Positions 44,701 to 53,881 of a stretch of DNA of 64,000 nt are shown piece after piece. The position numbers were made by a program, and so were the translations under genes. The stretch's first letter is position 1. Each line of letters opens with the position of its first letter. Source of the stretch: Azospirillum sp. RU38E (GTDB lineage: Bacteria > Pseudomonadota > Alphaproteobacteria > Azospirillales > Azospirillaceae); the NCBI RefSeq assembly GCF_900188385.1, contig NZ_FZOI01000009.1, forward strand, positions 124,001 through 188,000, written 5' to 3'. The notes beneath the pieces are model-generated. The model saw nothing but the letters and a program-made list of their open reading frames with translations. It searched no databases and was not told where the DNA came from.

Positions 44701-45345
44701 CGCAATCACCGAGGAGGTGACAGTGAAGGTGGTCTCGTTACCTTCGGTCAGCGTCGTCGACGCGGCCGAAATGGCGTAGCTCGGGTTGGCGGTCGGGAAG
44801 GGGCGGCCTTCGGCGATGCCGTTATGGTAGTAATGATAACGGGCAGCGGCCACGCCGGTATAGCCACCGAAGGTGTTGCCGGCGGCCAAGTAGTCGGCCA
44901 GATCCTTGTTCGCGGCCAAGTAAGCAGCACCGTCGAAGCCAGAGGCAACGCGGTTCTCGTCAATGCCGTACGTGACAAAGTGCTGGTACAGAGCGGCGGG
45001 ATCGGTGATGCCGTTGTTACCCAGGTCCGGGTTCTGCGACGCATAGATGCTCGCATCGAACTGGGCGGAGGTGAAAATGCTACGGCCCTCAAAGATGCCG
45101 TACTGAACATAGTGCAGGGTCAGCTGCGCCGGGGTGGTCAGGCCAGCGGTAGCCAAGTCAGGATTGTTGGCGGCATAGACCGTCGGGTTGAAAGCCGCAG
45201 AGAACGGCCGACCCTCGAACTTACCGTACTGCTCCCAGTGAGCCTGCCCGGAGGAGAAGATGCCCGCCTTGACGGCATTGGCAACGTCCGTGTTCTGGGA
45301 CAGGTAGTAGGCCTCATTAAAGAGGGAGCTCAACGTGACAGCCAT
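41788..45345 (-). CDS. rsaA: RsaA-like S-layer protein with N-terminal YYLxxNPDV repeats
   Basis: The 1185-residue protein is rich in Ala, Thr, Gly, Asn and Val with no Cys seen. Residues 8-183 hold four repeats (YYLSQNTDV..YGKFEGR; VYAANNPDL..YGIFEGR; IYASQNPDL; YLAANKDL..GIAEGR). Residues 190-300 resemble a Calx-beta domain. Residues 312-332 and 932-1050 hold RTX calcium-binding nonapeptides (GGAGNDTI). The central beta-strand region (NVTGGTTVTVSN, SVTVKQSAAATASASVAG) and the C-terminus (WFQFAGDTYLVVD, VVKLTGL) match Caulobacter RsaA as I remember it. No signal peptide, as for type I substrates. ATG follows GGAGAATCTAG. Confidence 0.9.
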   Translation of the reverse strand: MAVTLSSLFNEAYYLSQNTDVANAVKAGIFSSGQAHWEQYGKFEGRPFSAAFNPTVYAANNPDLATAGLTTPAQLTLHYVQYGIFEGRSIFTSAQFDASIYASQNPDLGNNGITDPAALYQHFVTYGIDENRVASGFDGAAYLAANKDLADYLAAGNTFGGYTGVAAARYHYYHNGIAEGRPFPTANPSYAISAASTTLTEGNETTFTVTSSVIATADTTLTFNIVGDTNGGTIAAASAADFTGLTGTVTIAAGSTTGTFKITAVNDQVAEGLEGFKISLFDAALKAVTLTGSTVFAVSDRTDPVGQTLTLTGGIDTLVGGAGNDTIVGGNGSSLISLDSVDGGAGNDIITFVTTDDVSVTAGAKVLNVETATITTTGAVAADVKGWTGLTAVTATGGKGVSVVADTTVNVSATSTAAGANNLSVTGGKAVTATAAARTTGTIKVADAAGAVTVNSTGASTGDITITGATSTVTVTNTSSASGKDAAGAVNVTGGTTVTVSNLASNDVNTTTVLGTTTVTGTSATTSVTVKQSAAATASASVAGVANGAVSVQDANAGDTTKAGTITSVTLENYGGTLISSNALANLSLKGGNAAVDVTNALTTPTVTTLNVALNGVIGGTLTDTAGAYTKLNLSTATAAAKLTNVAAANVKTLTVSGSAALELASTAGLTSLDTVTVSGSGGVKADFSGKTVTAVDASASSGANTVTVDATKATYKGGSGVDTVTIAAAPTKAIDGGAGTSDVLVVNFAGNFDAAANTNVTGFEVLSLGTSAGGGSYNATGFTSLRQGAVTGAVTYSNVAAGVGLTLTASPGFNTSYVLKDASGKSDSLALTLTSDNALAAGNITASGIETIAITNTDTNATAHTNTIALTAADATSITVTGNAGLVLTNTTAVAVTNFDASGVTGKAADAAALGVTYTSAYTGSSTVTIKGGIGNDVLTGNTKNDVITGNDGNDTIIGGGGNDSLDGGAGNDVITAGNGNSTIVGGAGNDTITAGNGNYSISGGEGNDTITAGNGAHTIDGGAGTDTITIGTGLAVVTGGAGSDTFVLNAPNANGNIYATITDFAKDSGSGASLVPGDSINLSALSIGGAVTNTTLGDKVSLAGTAAFADYLNAAASDHAAAATNAVVTWFQFAGDTYLVVDNNNDNVFVSSPTTGDQVVKLTGLIDLSGVSITGEVLQPHAI
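42290..42540 (-). repeat. Tandem RTX coding repeats in the S-layer gene
   Basis: DNA-level tandem repeats with unit near gccagcggtgatggtgtcgt recur about every 54-63 bases. They encode calcium-binding GGxGNDxI nonapeptides. The high local identity could allow recombination that changes repeat number. Confidence 0.75.
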
Positions 45346-45865
45346 CTAGATTCTCCGTAGGTTGGCTAACTTGCCTGACCGAAATGCTGAAAAACGGGTG
45401 GAGTTGAGCAAGCCAAAGGGCAATTTACAACCGAAATCCCGGCTGCATATGACGGAACAAGATACTCAGCGGCCGGCTGACCGACCGCGAAATGCGGAGG
45501 CAACGACCAGAGGAAGTCATTTTGCTCACTGAAAACACGCCCGTTAGACCCTTATTCGTTCAAGCGTAGTAGGTTCTTTAAGCGAGGAGGCCGCCATACG
45601 CAAGAGCCAAATGAGCGCGGGATTCCGCGAAAACCCGACTTTGTTAAGCAACTCGCTAACATGACGTCGCTGTGCAAGGGGCAAAAGGGGCGGATCAATG
45701 CCATCCCCTTGTTAATAAAGTTTTTTTTTGGTGAGAGCCTGACAATGCAAATTTGCCACAGGGGAGCATGAAAAAATCAGCTCTTTAAGCCAATTCATGC
45801 GGTCCCCCTGTTTTATCCACTGCGAATCCGTCTGGCGGTCGCCAAGGGCAAAGGCGCCAACCCAC
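45346..45865 (-). promoter_or_regulatory. Long upstream region of the S-layer gene
   Basis: About 520 bases contain no supported gene. Moderately AT-rich segments (ttgttaataaag followed by nine T, 45711-45730) stand out. The S-layer gene must be transcribed from here on the minus strand, perhaps with a long untranslated leader, as is common for S-layer mRNAs. I found no promoter pair that I can defend, but the ribosome site GGAG before the start is clear. Confidence 0.5.
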
Positions 45866-46819
45866 TCAGGCGCGCAAGTAGAAGCCGATGGTCCGAATCA
45901 CACCTGACAGCCGAAAGCCGTAGCGAATCATTCGGATGCGGCGCGCAAGGAAACCAAGCCGGGGCAACGACCGGAAGGCTGCCAGGGTTCTGGCGGGCCC
46001 CTGCGGCAGGTCCGGTCCGTGCAGGCGCTGCAGCGCGTCGGCCTGGGCGTAGAGCCGATCCATCCAGGCCAGGAAACGCTGTTGATTGGCCCGGAACCGG
46101 CGGCTGCGGATTTTTTCCACAATGGCGTCAGCGGCCGACCAGGGTTTGGCCCCGACCGCGTTGTTGGCATGTTGGCGATAATCGATGAGGCATTGCGGCA
46201 TCGTAATGATCCTGCCGCTGGCAGCACAGACCAGAGCCAGCCACCAATCATGCATCAGCGATTCCGGCGGAACATTACAACCGATTCGACAGGCCGCACG
46301 GTTGATGCCCATGGCGCAGCCGGTGACGACATTCTCCGTCAGCAGGCGGTGGAAAGCCGCCCCGCCGACCGCATCCATGCCCTGAAAACGGCGGAAACTG
46401 GGATTGAGCACCCTGCCTGCCTCATCCACCACGGCCAGGTCGCAGAAAGCGAGCAAGGGGGTATCGGCCCCCGACACTGCCTCTGCCCCCATCAGCGCCG
46501 CAACCGTCGCCCCCACCTTTTCCGGATGCCAGATATCATCCTGGTCAGCGAACAGGATATAGGGAGCCTCCGCCACCGCCATAAGGCGGGCGAAATTGCC
46601 AGCGGCCCCCCCCGCCGGCTGGTCGGTCGGCACCACAGACACCCGTGCCGGATCGCGCGCCTGCCAGGCAAGGATCAGCGCCATCGTGCCGTCGCGCGAT
46701 CCGTCATCGCGCACCAGCACGCGGTAATCCCCATCCTGCTGCCCCTCGATCGATGCGATCAGTTCGGGCAGGTAGGTCGCGCCATTATATGTGGCCAGAA
46801 GAATGTCGGTGCGGGCCAT
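45866..46819 (-). CDS. GT2 family glycosyltransferase, rhamnosyltransferase-like
   Basis: A 317-residue GT-A fold inverting glycosyltransferase: ILLATYNGATYLPELIASIE, RDDGSRDGT and the metal-binding block LFADQDDIWHPEK, then MHDWWLALVCAASG. This pattern is common in rhamnosyltransferases of O-antigen loci. Start 46819 is chosen at MARTDILLATYNG; the frame upstream to 46963 is in the promoter region. It is divergent from another GT2 at 47001 that leads into the dTDP-rhamnose genes, so L-rhamnose is the likely donor. Confidence 0.88.
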   Translation of the reverse strand: MARTDILLATYNGATYLPELIASIEGQQDGDYRVLVRDDGSRDGTMALILAWQARDPARVSVVPTDQPAGGAAGNFARLMAVAEAPYILFADQDDIWHPEKVGATVAALMGAEAVSGADTPLLAFCDLAVVDEAGRVLNPSFRRFQGMDAVGGAAFHRLLTENVVTGCAMGINRAACRIGCNVPPESLMHDWWLALVCAASGRIITMPQCLIDYRQHANNAVGAKPWSAADAIVEKIRSRRFRANQQRFLAWMDRLYAQADALQRLHGPDLPQGPARTLAAFRSLPRLGFLARRIRMIRYGFRLSGVIRTIGFYLRA

Positions 46820-47000
46820 GATGTTCAGCCAAAACAGGGACAAGGACGAGACGGCCAAGCCGCGGGGCCAGACTGTTGCGCAAAATCCGACCCAAGCGGA
46901 AGTGTTACTTGTCATTGTCTTCCGAATGTCTGCCCCCCATACCCGCTTAACCGCAAGCGTCATTGACCATCGCGCCCCTCGGGCCTAGACAAGGTTCACC

Positions 47001-48032
47001 GTGGAATCCGTGGAGATCGAACCGGAAATGACAGTAACGCCCGAAAGGGTCGCAGCAGATGCCGCGACGTGCTGGATCGTGCTGCTGAACTGGAACGGTC
47101 ACGCCGACACACTCGCCTGTATCGACAGTGTGATGGCACTGACCGGGGTTCGCTGGCGTCTGGTTGTTTGCGATAACGCATCGACCGACGGCTCCCCCTC
47201 CATCCTGTGGCAGGCGATGAGCCAGCGCTTTGGCGACCGCTTTCAGGTATTGAGCGAGGCTGCTTCACTGGCCACGGCCCCGGCCGCAACAATTGATGCG
47301 TTCCTGATCCAGAACGCAGCCAATCACGGCTATGCCGGTGGCAATAATGTCGGCGTACGCCTGGCGTTGCGCGATCCGGCCATGGCCGCCGTATGGATTT
47401 TGAACAATGATACCGAGGTCGATCCCGGCGCCTTGGCCGCCCTTTGGCGCCATGCAGAAGCCCATCCCCGGCAAGGGATCATTGGGTCCACCCTGCTCTA
47501 CCATGACCGGCCAGATGTGATTCAGGCCGCCGGTGGCGGCACCTATCATCGCTGGACCGGGCTTTGCGACCATCATGGCTATGGGGAACCCCGGGAGGCG
47601 GCGCAGCGGCACGCCGACCGGCCACTGGATTATGTGTTCGGTGCCGCCATGTTCATCCGTCGCCCCTGGCTGGAACAGGTGGGGTTGATGGATGAAAGCT
47701 TCTTTCTTTATTTCGAGGAAATCGATTATTGCCGGGCCGGCCGGGGCCGGTTCGATATCGGCTATTGCCCGGAGGCCATCGTGTTCCACAAGGAAGGCGG
47801 AAGTACCGGCGGCAAGCGGGAAGCCGTCAGCCTGCTGGCCGATTTCTACAATTTGCGTAACCGGTTACGCATCACCTGGCGCCACTTCCCCTATGCGCTG
47901 CCGACCGTCTGGGCCGGTCTGGCCGTGACCATGCTAAACCGCTGGCGGCGCGGACAGACTGACCGGGTGGCTATGGTGGCCCGTATCGCACTGCGTTTTC
48001 GCCATATCGAGTTCAAGGATCTGCAGCGGTAG
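47001..48032 (+). CDS. GT2 family glycosyltransferase, rhamnosyltransferase-like
   Basis: A 343-residue GT-A enzyme: CWIVLLNWNGHADTLACIDS, VVCDNASTDGS, DxD-like ILNNDTEVDPGAL and the acceptor-side FFLYFEEIDYCRAGRGR. A C-terminal hydrophobic stretch (about 290-320) may hold it at the membrane. The GT2 subgroup with EEIDxC is typical of rhamnosyltransferases. It directly precedes rfbCBAD, 156 bases away. An internal ATG at 47028 is an alternative start. Confidence 0.88.
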   Translation: MESVEIEPEMTVTPERVAADAATCWIVLLNWNGHADTLACIDSVMALTGVRWRLVVCDNASTDGSPSILWQAMSQRFGDRFQVLSEAASLATAPAATIDAFLIQNAANHGYAGGNNVGVRLALRDPAMAAVWILNNDTEVDPGALAALWRHAEAHPRQGIIGSTLLYHDRPDVIQAAGGGTYHRWTGLCDHHGYGEPREAAQRHADRPLDYVFGAAMFIRRPWLEQVGLMDESFFLYFEEIDYCRAGRGRFDIGYCPEAIVFHKEGGSTGGKREAVSLLADFYNLRNRLRITWRHFPYALPTVWAGLAVTMLNRWRRGQTDRVAMVARIALRFRHIEFKDLQR

Positions 48033-48188
48033 CCCCGACGGCGAAGGGCCGACCTCCCTCATCCGAACAAGCCGGCGGGCCCGCCATGTCGCGGGTTGCA
48101 GCGCCGATGCGCCTGAGGCATAAGGGTGGTGGGGCGATATCACACATGAGGGGCCGGCGCCCATGCCCGCCCCAATATGGAATCAAAC

Positions 48189-48749
48189 ATGGACGTCAGA
48201 GAATTCGCAATCGCCGGGCCAAAGCTTCTGGTGCCTGCCCGTCATGGCGATCATCGCGGCTATTTCAGTGAGACTTTCAATCGCCGCCGCTTTGCCGAAG
48301 CGACCGGCAGCGATCCCGATTTTGTGCAGGACAACCACTCGCTGTCGGCCGATGTGGGGACACTGCGCGGGCTGCATTTCCAGCGGAACCCAAGCGCGCA
48401 GGGCAAGCTGGTGCGCGTTGTTCGGGGTGCCGTGCTGGATGTGATCGTCGATATCCGCACCGGCTCTCCCACCTTTGGCCAGCATGTCAAGGTTGAGCTG
48501 TCGGCCGAAAACGGCGCCCAGCTGTGGGTGCCGGTTGGCTTCGCCCATGGCTTCTGTACCCTGCTGCCCGACACGGAATTTCTGTACAAGGTCACCAACT
48601 ATTACAGCCCGGCCGATGATGGCGGCATCCTGTGGAACGATCCCGACCTGGGCATCGACTGGCCCTTCAGCGCCGATCAGGTAAAGCTGTCCGCCAAGGA
48701 CACAAAGCTGCCCCTGCTTAAAGACCTTCCCGCCCTTTTTAATTGGTGA
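48189..48749 (+). CDS. rfbC: dTDP-4-dehydrorhamnose 3,5-epimerase
   Basis: Cupin-fold epimerase, third step to dTDP-L-rhamnose. The 186 residues show DHRGYFSETFN, VQDNHSLSADVGTLRGLHFQ (catalytic His in LRGLHFQ), KLVRVVRGAVLDVIVDIR and the lid region GFAHGF. I chose ATG 48189 (GGAATC upstream) over ATG 48177 because it matches the family N-terminus. Followed by rfbB after 3 bases; operon order is rfbC-rfbB-rfbA-rfbD. Confidence 0.94.
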   Translation: MDVREFAIAGPKLLVPARHGDHRGYFSETFNRRRFAEATGSDPDFVQDNHSLSADVGTLRGLHFQRNPSAQGKLVRVVRGAVLDVIVDIRTGSPTFGQHVKVELSAENGAQLWVPVGFAHGFCTLLPDTEFLYKVTNYYSPADDGGILWNDPDLGIDWPFSADQVKLSAKDTKLPLLKDLPALFNW

Positions 48750-48752
48750 GAC

Positions 48753-49814
48753 ATGACGTTCCGTAATCCCAAGCTGGTGTTGGTCACCGGCGGCGCCGGC
48801 TTTATCGGGTCGGCACTGGTGCGCCACCTGATTCTGGATCGCGGCATCGCGGTCGTGAATGTCGATTGCCTCACCTATGCCGCCAATCCGGACAATTTGA
48901 AGCCAGTGGCCGACAGCCCGCTTTACCGGTTCGAGAAGGTGGATATCCGCGACCGGGCGGCCATTGATAAGGTACTGGCCACTCATAAGCCGGATACCAT
49001 CATTCATCTGGCGGCCGAGTCCCATGTCGACCGTTCCATCGATGGACCGGACGCCTTCATCCAGACCAATATCGTGGGTACGTCGGTGCTGCTGGCCGCC
49101 GCCAGGGCTTATTGGTCAGCGATGGAGAAGGAGGCCGCGGCGCATTTCCGCTTCCATCATGTTTCTACCGACGAAGTGTTCGGCAGCCTGGGCGCAGAGG
49201 GTTTCTTCACCGAAGAAACCGCCTATGCGCCGCGTTCGCCCTATTCTGCCTCCAAGGCGGCGTCGGATCATCTGGTCGATGCCTGGCACCATACCTATGG
49301 CCTGCCGGTGGTGCTGACCAACTGTTCCAATAATTACGGCCCCTATCATTTCCCCGAGAAGCTGATCCCGCTGATCATCCTCAACGCGCTGGAATGGAAG
49401 AAACTACCCGTCTATGGGGATGGCCAGAATGTGCGCGACTGGTTGCATGTGGAAGACCATGCCCGGGCGCTTGCCGAGGTGATGATTAAGGCGGAAAATG
49501 GCGGTCGCTATAATATCGGCGGCAATAATGAAAAGACCAACCTTGAGGTTGTGGAGCGCATCTGCGATCTGGTGGACAAATATCGGCCGGAGCCGGGCCG
49601 TTCCCGCCGGGAGCTGATCAGCTTCGTCACCGACCGGCCCGGCCATGACCACCGCTATGCCATTGATGCCTCCAAGATCCGCCGTGATCTGGGCTGGACG
49701 CCGCAAGAGACCTTCGACAGCGGTATTGAGAAGACCGTGCAATGGTATCTGGAAAATGAATGGTGGTGGGGCCGGCTGCGTGCCGTTGCCGGCCAGCGTC
49801 TGGGAAAGGTGTAA
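48753..49814 (+). CDS. rfbB: dTDP-glucose 4,6-dehydratase
   Basis: NAD-dependent SDR enzyme, second step of the dTDP-rhamnose path. The 353 residues carry [31 protein letters not shown], the catalytic block [10 protein letters not shown] with YSASK, and [18 protein letters not shown], which is diagnostic for RfbB. ATG 48753 has GGTGAG upstream, and the stop is 5 bases before rfbA. No anomaly is seen. Confidence 0.96.
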   Translation: MTFRNPKLVLVTGGAGFIGSALVRHLILDRGIAVVNVDCLTYAANPDNLKPVADSPLYRFEKVDIRDRAAIDKVLATHKPDTIIHLAAESHVDRSIDGPDAFIQTNIVGTSVLLAAARAYWSAMEKEAAAHFRFHHVSTDEVFGSLGAEGFFTEETAYAPRSPYSASKAASDHLVDAWHHTYGLPVVLTNCSNNYGPYHFPEKLIPLIILNALEWKKLPVYGDGQNVRDWLHVEDHARALAEVMIKAENGGRYNIGGNNEKTNLEVVERICDLVDKYRPEPGRSRRELISFVTDRPGHDHRYAIDASKIRRDLGWTPQETFDSGIEKTVQWYLENEWWWGRLRAVAGQRLGKV

Positions 49815-49819
49815 GGGCC

Positions 49820-50704
<885 letters not shown>

Positions 50705-50705
50705 G

Positions 50706-51590
50706 ATGACGGTTCTGGTTTTTGGCCGGACCGGCCAGCTTGCCAATGCCCTTCTGCGCCATCCCTGGGCGCCCAATGCCGATGGCAGCGCGCGGGCCGT
50801 GATTGCACTTGGCTCTGCGGAGGCGGATATCCGTGACGCGGCGGCGGTGGCAAATGCCATCGCCACCCATCGGCCCAATCTGGTGGTCAATGCCGCTGCC
50901 TATACGGCCGTGGACAAGGCAGAGAGCGAGCCGGAAGCCGCCTATGCAGTGAACGAGGCCGGGCCGGCCGCCATCGCACAGGCGGCCTCAGCGGCCGGCA
51001 TCCCGCTGATCCATGTCTCCACCGACTATGTGTTCGACGGTACGGGCAGCAGCCCCTATCGGGAGGATCAGGCCACGGCACCGCTGGGTGTCTATGGCGC
51101 CTCCAAGCTGGCCGGGGAACAGGCGGTGGCTGCCGCCGGTGGACGGTCTGTCAGCCTGCGCACCTCCTGGGTGTTCAGTGCCGATGGCAATAATTTCGTC
51201 AAGACCATGCTGCGGCTGGGGGCCGACCGCCCGGCCCTGCGTGTCGTGGCCGATCAGGTGGGCCGCCCCACCGCCGCCGCCGATATTGCCGCAGCCATCG
51301 CCTTTCTGGAGCCGTTTGTGGCCAATAGACAGGCATCCGGCATCCTGCATTTCGGCGGGGCGGAACCGATCAGCTGGCATGGGTTTGCCGAGGCGATTTT
51401 CGACGAAGCAGCCAACCTTGGTCGCCCCCGCCCCAGCGTCGCCCCGATCAGCACAGCCGAGTACCCCACCCCTGCCAAGCGGCCCGCCTATTCTGTTCTG
51501 GCCTGCGACCGGTTCCTGGCACTGCCAGGTGCCAGCTTGCCGGATTGGCGCGCCTCCCTGCGGCAGGTGGTAGCCAATCTGGTGCGCTGA
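50706..51590 (+). CDS. rfbD: dTDP-4-dehydrorhamnose reductase
   Basis: NAD(P)H-dependent SDR that completes dTDP-L-rhamnose. The 294 residues from ATG 50706 show VLVFGRTGQLANAL, VVNAAAYTAVDKAE, STDYVFDG and YGASKLAGEQAV (Tyr/Lys pair). An in-frame GTG at 50697 would overlap the rfbA stop; ATG with GAAGGACGTGA upstream is preferred. It is the last gene of the operon, ending at a strong terminator. Confidence 0.95.
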   Translation: MTVLVFGRTGQLANALLRHPWAPNADGSARAVIALGSAEADIRDAAAVANAIATHRPNLVVNAAAYTAVDKAESEPEAAYAVNEAGPAAIAQAASAAGIPLIHVSTDYVFDGTGSSPYREDQATAPLGVYGASKLAGEQAVAAAGGRSVSLRTSWVFSADGNNFVKTMLRLGADRPALRVVADQVGRPTAAADIAAAIAFLEPFVANRQASGILHFGGAEPISWHGFAEAIFDEAANLGRPRPSVAPISTAEYPTPAKRPAYSVLACDRFLALPGASLPDWRASLRQVVANLVR

Positions 51591-51610
51591 TCGTTTATGC
51601 TTGACTGAAA

Positions 51611-51642
51611 GCCGCCGGCATCATGGGCCGGCGGCTTTTTTT
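51611..51642 (+). terminator. Rho-independent terminator after rfbD
   Basis: GCCGCCGGC (51611-51619) pairs with GCCGGCGGC (51627-51635), followed by seven T. The convergent O-antigen ligase gene ends inside the hairpin at 51621. Confidence 0.9.
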
Positions 51643-52982
51643 ATGCTCACCGCACCGCCCAGCAATATCCGGCGGGGCAGGAGAAGCAGCGCACAGAACA
51701 GCCAGAATATCGCCGCCTGGGTCGGTTGATAAACCAGACCATTGGCGAAAGGCAGATTGACAACATAACAGATATAAACCACCAGCAGGCCGATAAAGAG
51801 ACGCCGTGGTTCTTCCAGACGCTGGCGCCAACAAATATTGATCAAGAACAACAGGCGGCCCGCGACGGCCGCCATGATGGCCAGAAATATCAGCAGAAAG
51901 AAAACACCCCCCAGCGCCCAGAATTCAATCAGCTGGTTATGGGCCATGGTGGATAATTCATCATCCGCCGGCACCAAGGCGGTGGAGGACATGCCAAACC
52001 CGGCACCGGTAAGCAGCCCGAACGGCCCATTCACCTTGTCAAGATTGGTGAACATGATGGTCGGGTGATAGAGGAGCCGTTCTTGGAAAGACTTCCCGAT
52101 AGCCACGTCATCCGTGCGCGCATCCGCGGAAGTCACGCCAAAGCTGGCCAGACTGACCAGAATACGCCCCTGCACAGCCGGCACCGACAAGGCAATGCCG
52201 ATGACGGCAGCGACCATGACGAAGAAGCCGATCACCGCACCTACCGGCAGGCGACGCACAATGCGAAACCGCGGCAATGCCGAGAGGGCGATGATCAACA
52301 CCACCGGAATGGCGAGGTTGAAAATAGCCGCTTTGGACAGGCTGGCGATGGCGGATACGGCAATCGCCAGACAAATCAGCAGTTTCCATAAGCCGCGCCG
52401 CATCACCAGCAAAATGATGGCGAAGTAGAAACCGGCGGAAATACCAATGGCCGTGACATTGCCGAGAATACTGGCATAGCGGTCAAACCCGCCGCGTTTA
52501 TAGTCAGACCCCAGCCATTCCAACTTGCCAAAGGCCATCTGCCAGGGCACCGAGAGGTTGCCGAGCGCCACAACAAGGGCAATGCCGACCAAGGCCAGCC
52601 GTAAGGTGGAGAAGTCCCGCACATACAGCATCAGGGCCAGCAACAGTGGAATGGCGAAGAGGAAACGCCCCATCCCCATCACCGCACCCACCATGGAAAT
52701 ATTGCTGGCTGAATTCACCAGCGCGATGAAGACAAATGTCAGATAGGCCAGTACAAGGGCAAGGCCGGTCAAATTTTCCCGCTCCAGCCGCATCGGCCGG
52801 CGGAACAGGTCCAGCAGCAGGATCGCCATTGCCGGCGCCAGCAGAGCCAGATAGAGGGCAGACGAGAGCTTGCTGACCGCATTCAAGGCAATGGCGGCGA
52901 AGATGAACACGATCTTCGCCGCATCCCAATCGATAGAACGGGTACGGGACGAACCGACTGTCCCCATGGCCAGATCACTCAT
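51621..52982 (-). CDS. O-antigen ligase/polymerase family membrane protein
   Basis: A 453-residue protein with about 11-12 membrane helices and a large periplasmic loop (about 280-370) carrying the family block STMAHNQLIEFWALGG. The HNQ/E motif is characteristic of the Wzy/WaaL (O-antigen ligase) family. It either polymerises repeat units or ligates them to lipid A-core; sequence alone does not separate these. It is the last gene of the minus-strand unit Wzz-like, GT2, ligase, and its start overlaps the GT2 stop by 4 bases. Confidence 0.87.
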   Translation of the reverse strand: MSDLAMGTVGSSRTRSIDWDAAKIVFIFAAIALNAVSKLSSALYLALLAPAMAILLLDLFRRPMRLERENLTGLALVLAYLTFVFIALVNSASNISMVGAVMGMGRFLFAIPLLLALMLYVRDFSTLRLALVGIALVVALGNLSVPWQMAFGKLEWLGSDYKRGGFDRYASILGNVTAIGISAGFYFAIILLVMRRGLWKLLICLAIAVSAIASLSKAAIFNLAIPVVLIIALSALPRFRIVRRLPVGAVIGFFVMVAAVIGIALSVPAVQGRILVSLASFGVTSADARTDDVAIGKSFQERLLYHPTIMFTNLDKVNGPFGLLTGAGFGMSSTALVPADDELSTMAHNQLIEFWALGGVFFLLIFLAIMAAVAGRLLFLINICWRQRLEEPRRLFIGLLVVYICYVVNLPFANGLVYQPTQAAIFWLFCALLLLPRRILLGGAVSIKKAAGP

Positions 52983-53881
52983 AGGCCCCTCCCCAACGGC
53001 GGGACAGACCGGTCCAGCCCGAACAGACCAGACACAAAGGCCCGCAGCCGCCGTAAACCCGTGGAACGCGAGGCCCCGCCGAGCAGCATGGCCAGGCTGT
53101 TACCGGCAAACAGCAGCGCCCGCAGCAGGAAATAGCCGAGGCCGGAGAGACCGCCAACAGGATGTACCAGATATTGGCCGACCAGATAGCCCTGGCCGAA
53201 ACTATAGCGGGCCACCTTCGCCGCCAGATCACCCCGCGGCAGCCGTGCCACCGGCAATCCCGCCAGGAAGGGCAATGACCGGAGATGGTGGCGGCGGACA
53301 ATGGCATAGAGCAAGCGGGAATCCTCGCCCGCCTGATGCTGGCTTGGCGTGCCGGGACCGATATCTGCCAAAAACCGCAGATCGCCCAACGCATCCATCC
53401 GGATCAGGCTGGACCAGATAAAGCCGCGAAAAACCAGGAAAGCGGCGGAAACGCGCGATGCCGTAGCCGCCCCCACCGGGCTTTCCGCCGCAAAGGCCAC
53501 GGGGGCCGAGACAAGCGGGGCATCGGCCAGCAAGGCCAGTGCCTCACGCAGAAAGGCCGACGAGGGGCGCACGGCCACATCAACGAACATCACTGCATCG
53601 ACACGCCCGCGCAGATGGTCCAAAGCGGCATTGCGAGCACGGGAGACGCCGGCCTGCGCCTGTGGCAGCCATTCGATCGAAAGGTCCGACGGCGGCTGCG
53701 GCAGCACAGCGCAGCCGGCAGGTTGCGGCACCACCACAACCACCAGATCGGCGTCGCCTGTCAGTTCCGTCCGCATCCGCGCAATATTGGCCAGACACGC
53801 CTCCAGCAAGACGGCTTCACTGGCCAGAACCGGGATGATGAGACCGACGCGCCGCAAGGCAGCCTCCGACCGAACGGCCAT
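52979..53881 (-). CDS. GT2 family glycosyltransferase with degenerate DxD
   Basis: A 300-residue protein with a GT-A N-terminal half: VGLIIPVLASEAVLLEACLA and QAQAGVSRARNAALDHL. The metal-binding motif position reads MFVDVAVRPS, where the second acidic residue expected in DxD is missing. The C-terminal region has a membrane-associated stretch (SGLGYFLLRALLFAGNSLAM). Activity may use an altered metal site or be lost. ATGA overlaps link it to the Wzz-like gene upstream and the ligase downstream. Confidence 0.8.
   Translation of the reverse strand: MAVRSEAALRRVGLIIPVLASEAVLLEACLANIARMRTELTGDADLVVVVVPQPAGCAVLPQPPSDLSIEWLPQAQAGVSRARNAALDHLRGRVDAVMFVDVAVRPSSAFLREALALLADAPLVSAPVAFAAESPVGAATASRVSAAFLVFRGFIWSSLIRMDALGDLRFLADIGPGTPSQHQAGEDSRLLYAIVRRHHLRSLPFLAGLPVARLPRGDLAAKVARYSFGQGYLVGQYLVHPVGGLSGLGYFLLRALLFAGNSLAMLLGGASRSTGLRRLRAFVSGLFGLDRSVPPLGRGL

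Noticed and set aside
41572-45360. Open frame of 1262 codons antisense to the S-layer gene
   Set aside because: It mirrors the low-complexity, codon-biased S-layer gene; its product is Gly/Val/Asp-rich noise, and the sense strand has a ribosome site, terminator and RsaA homology.
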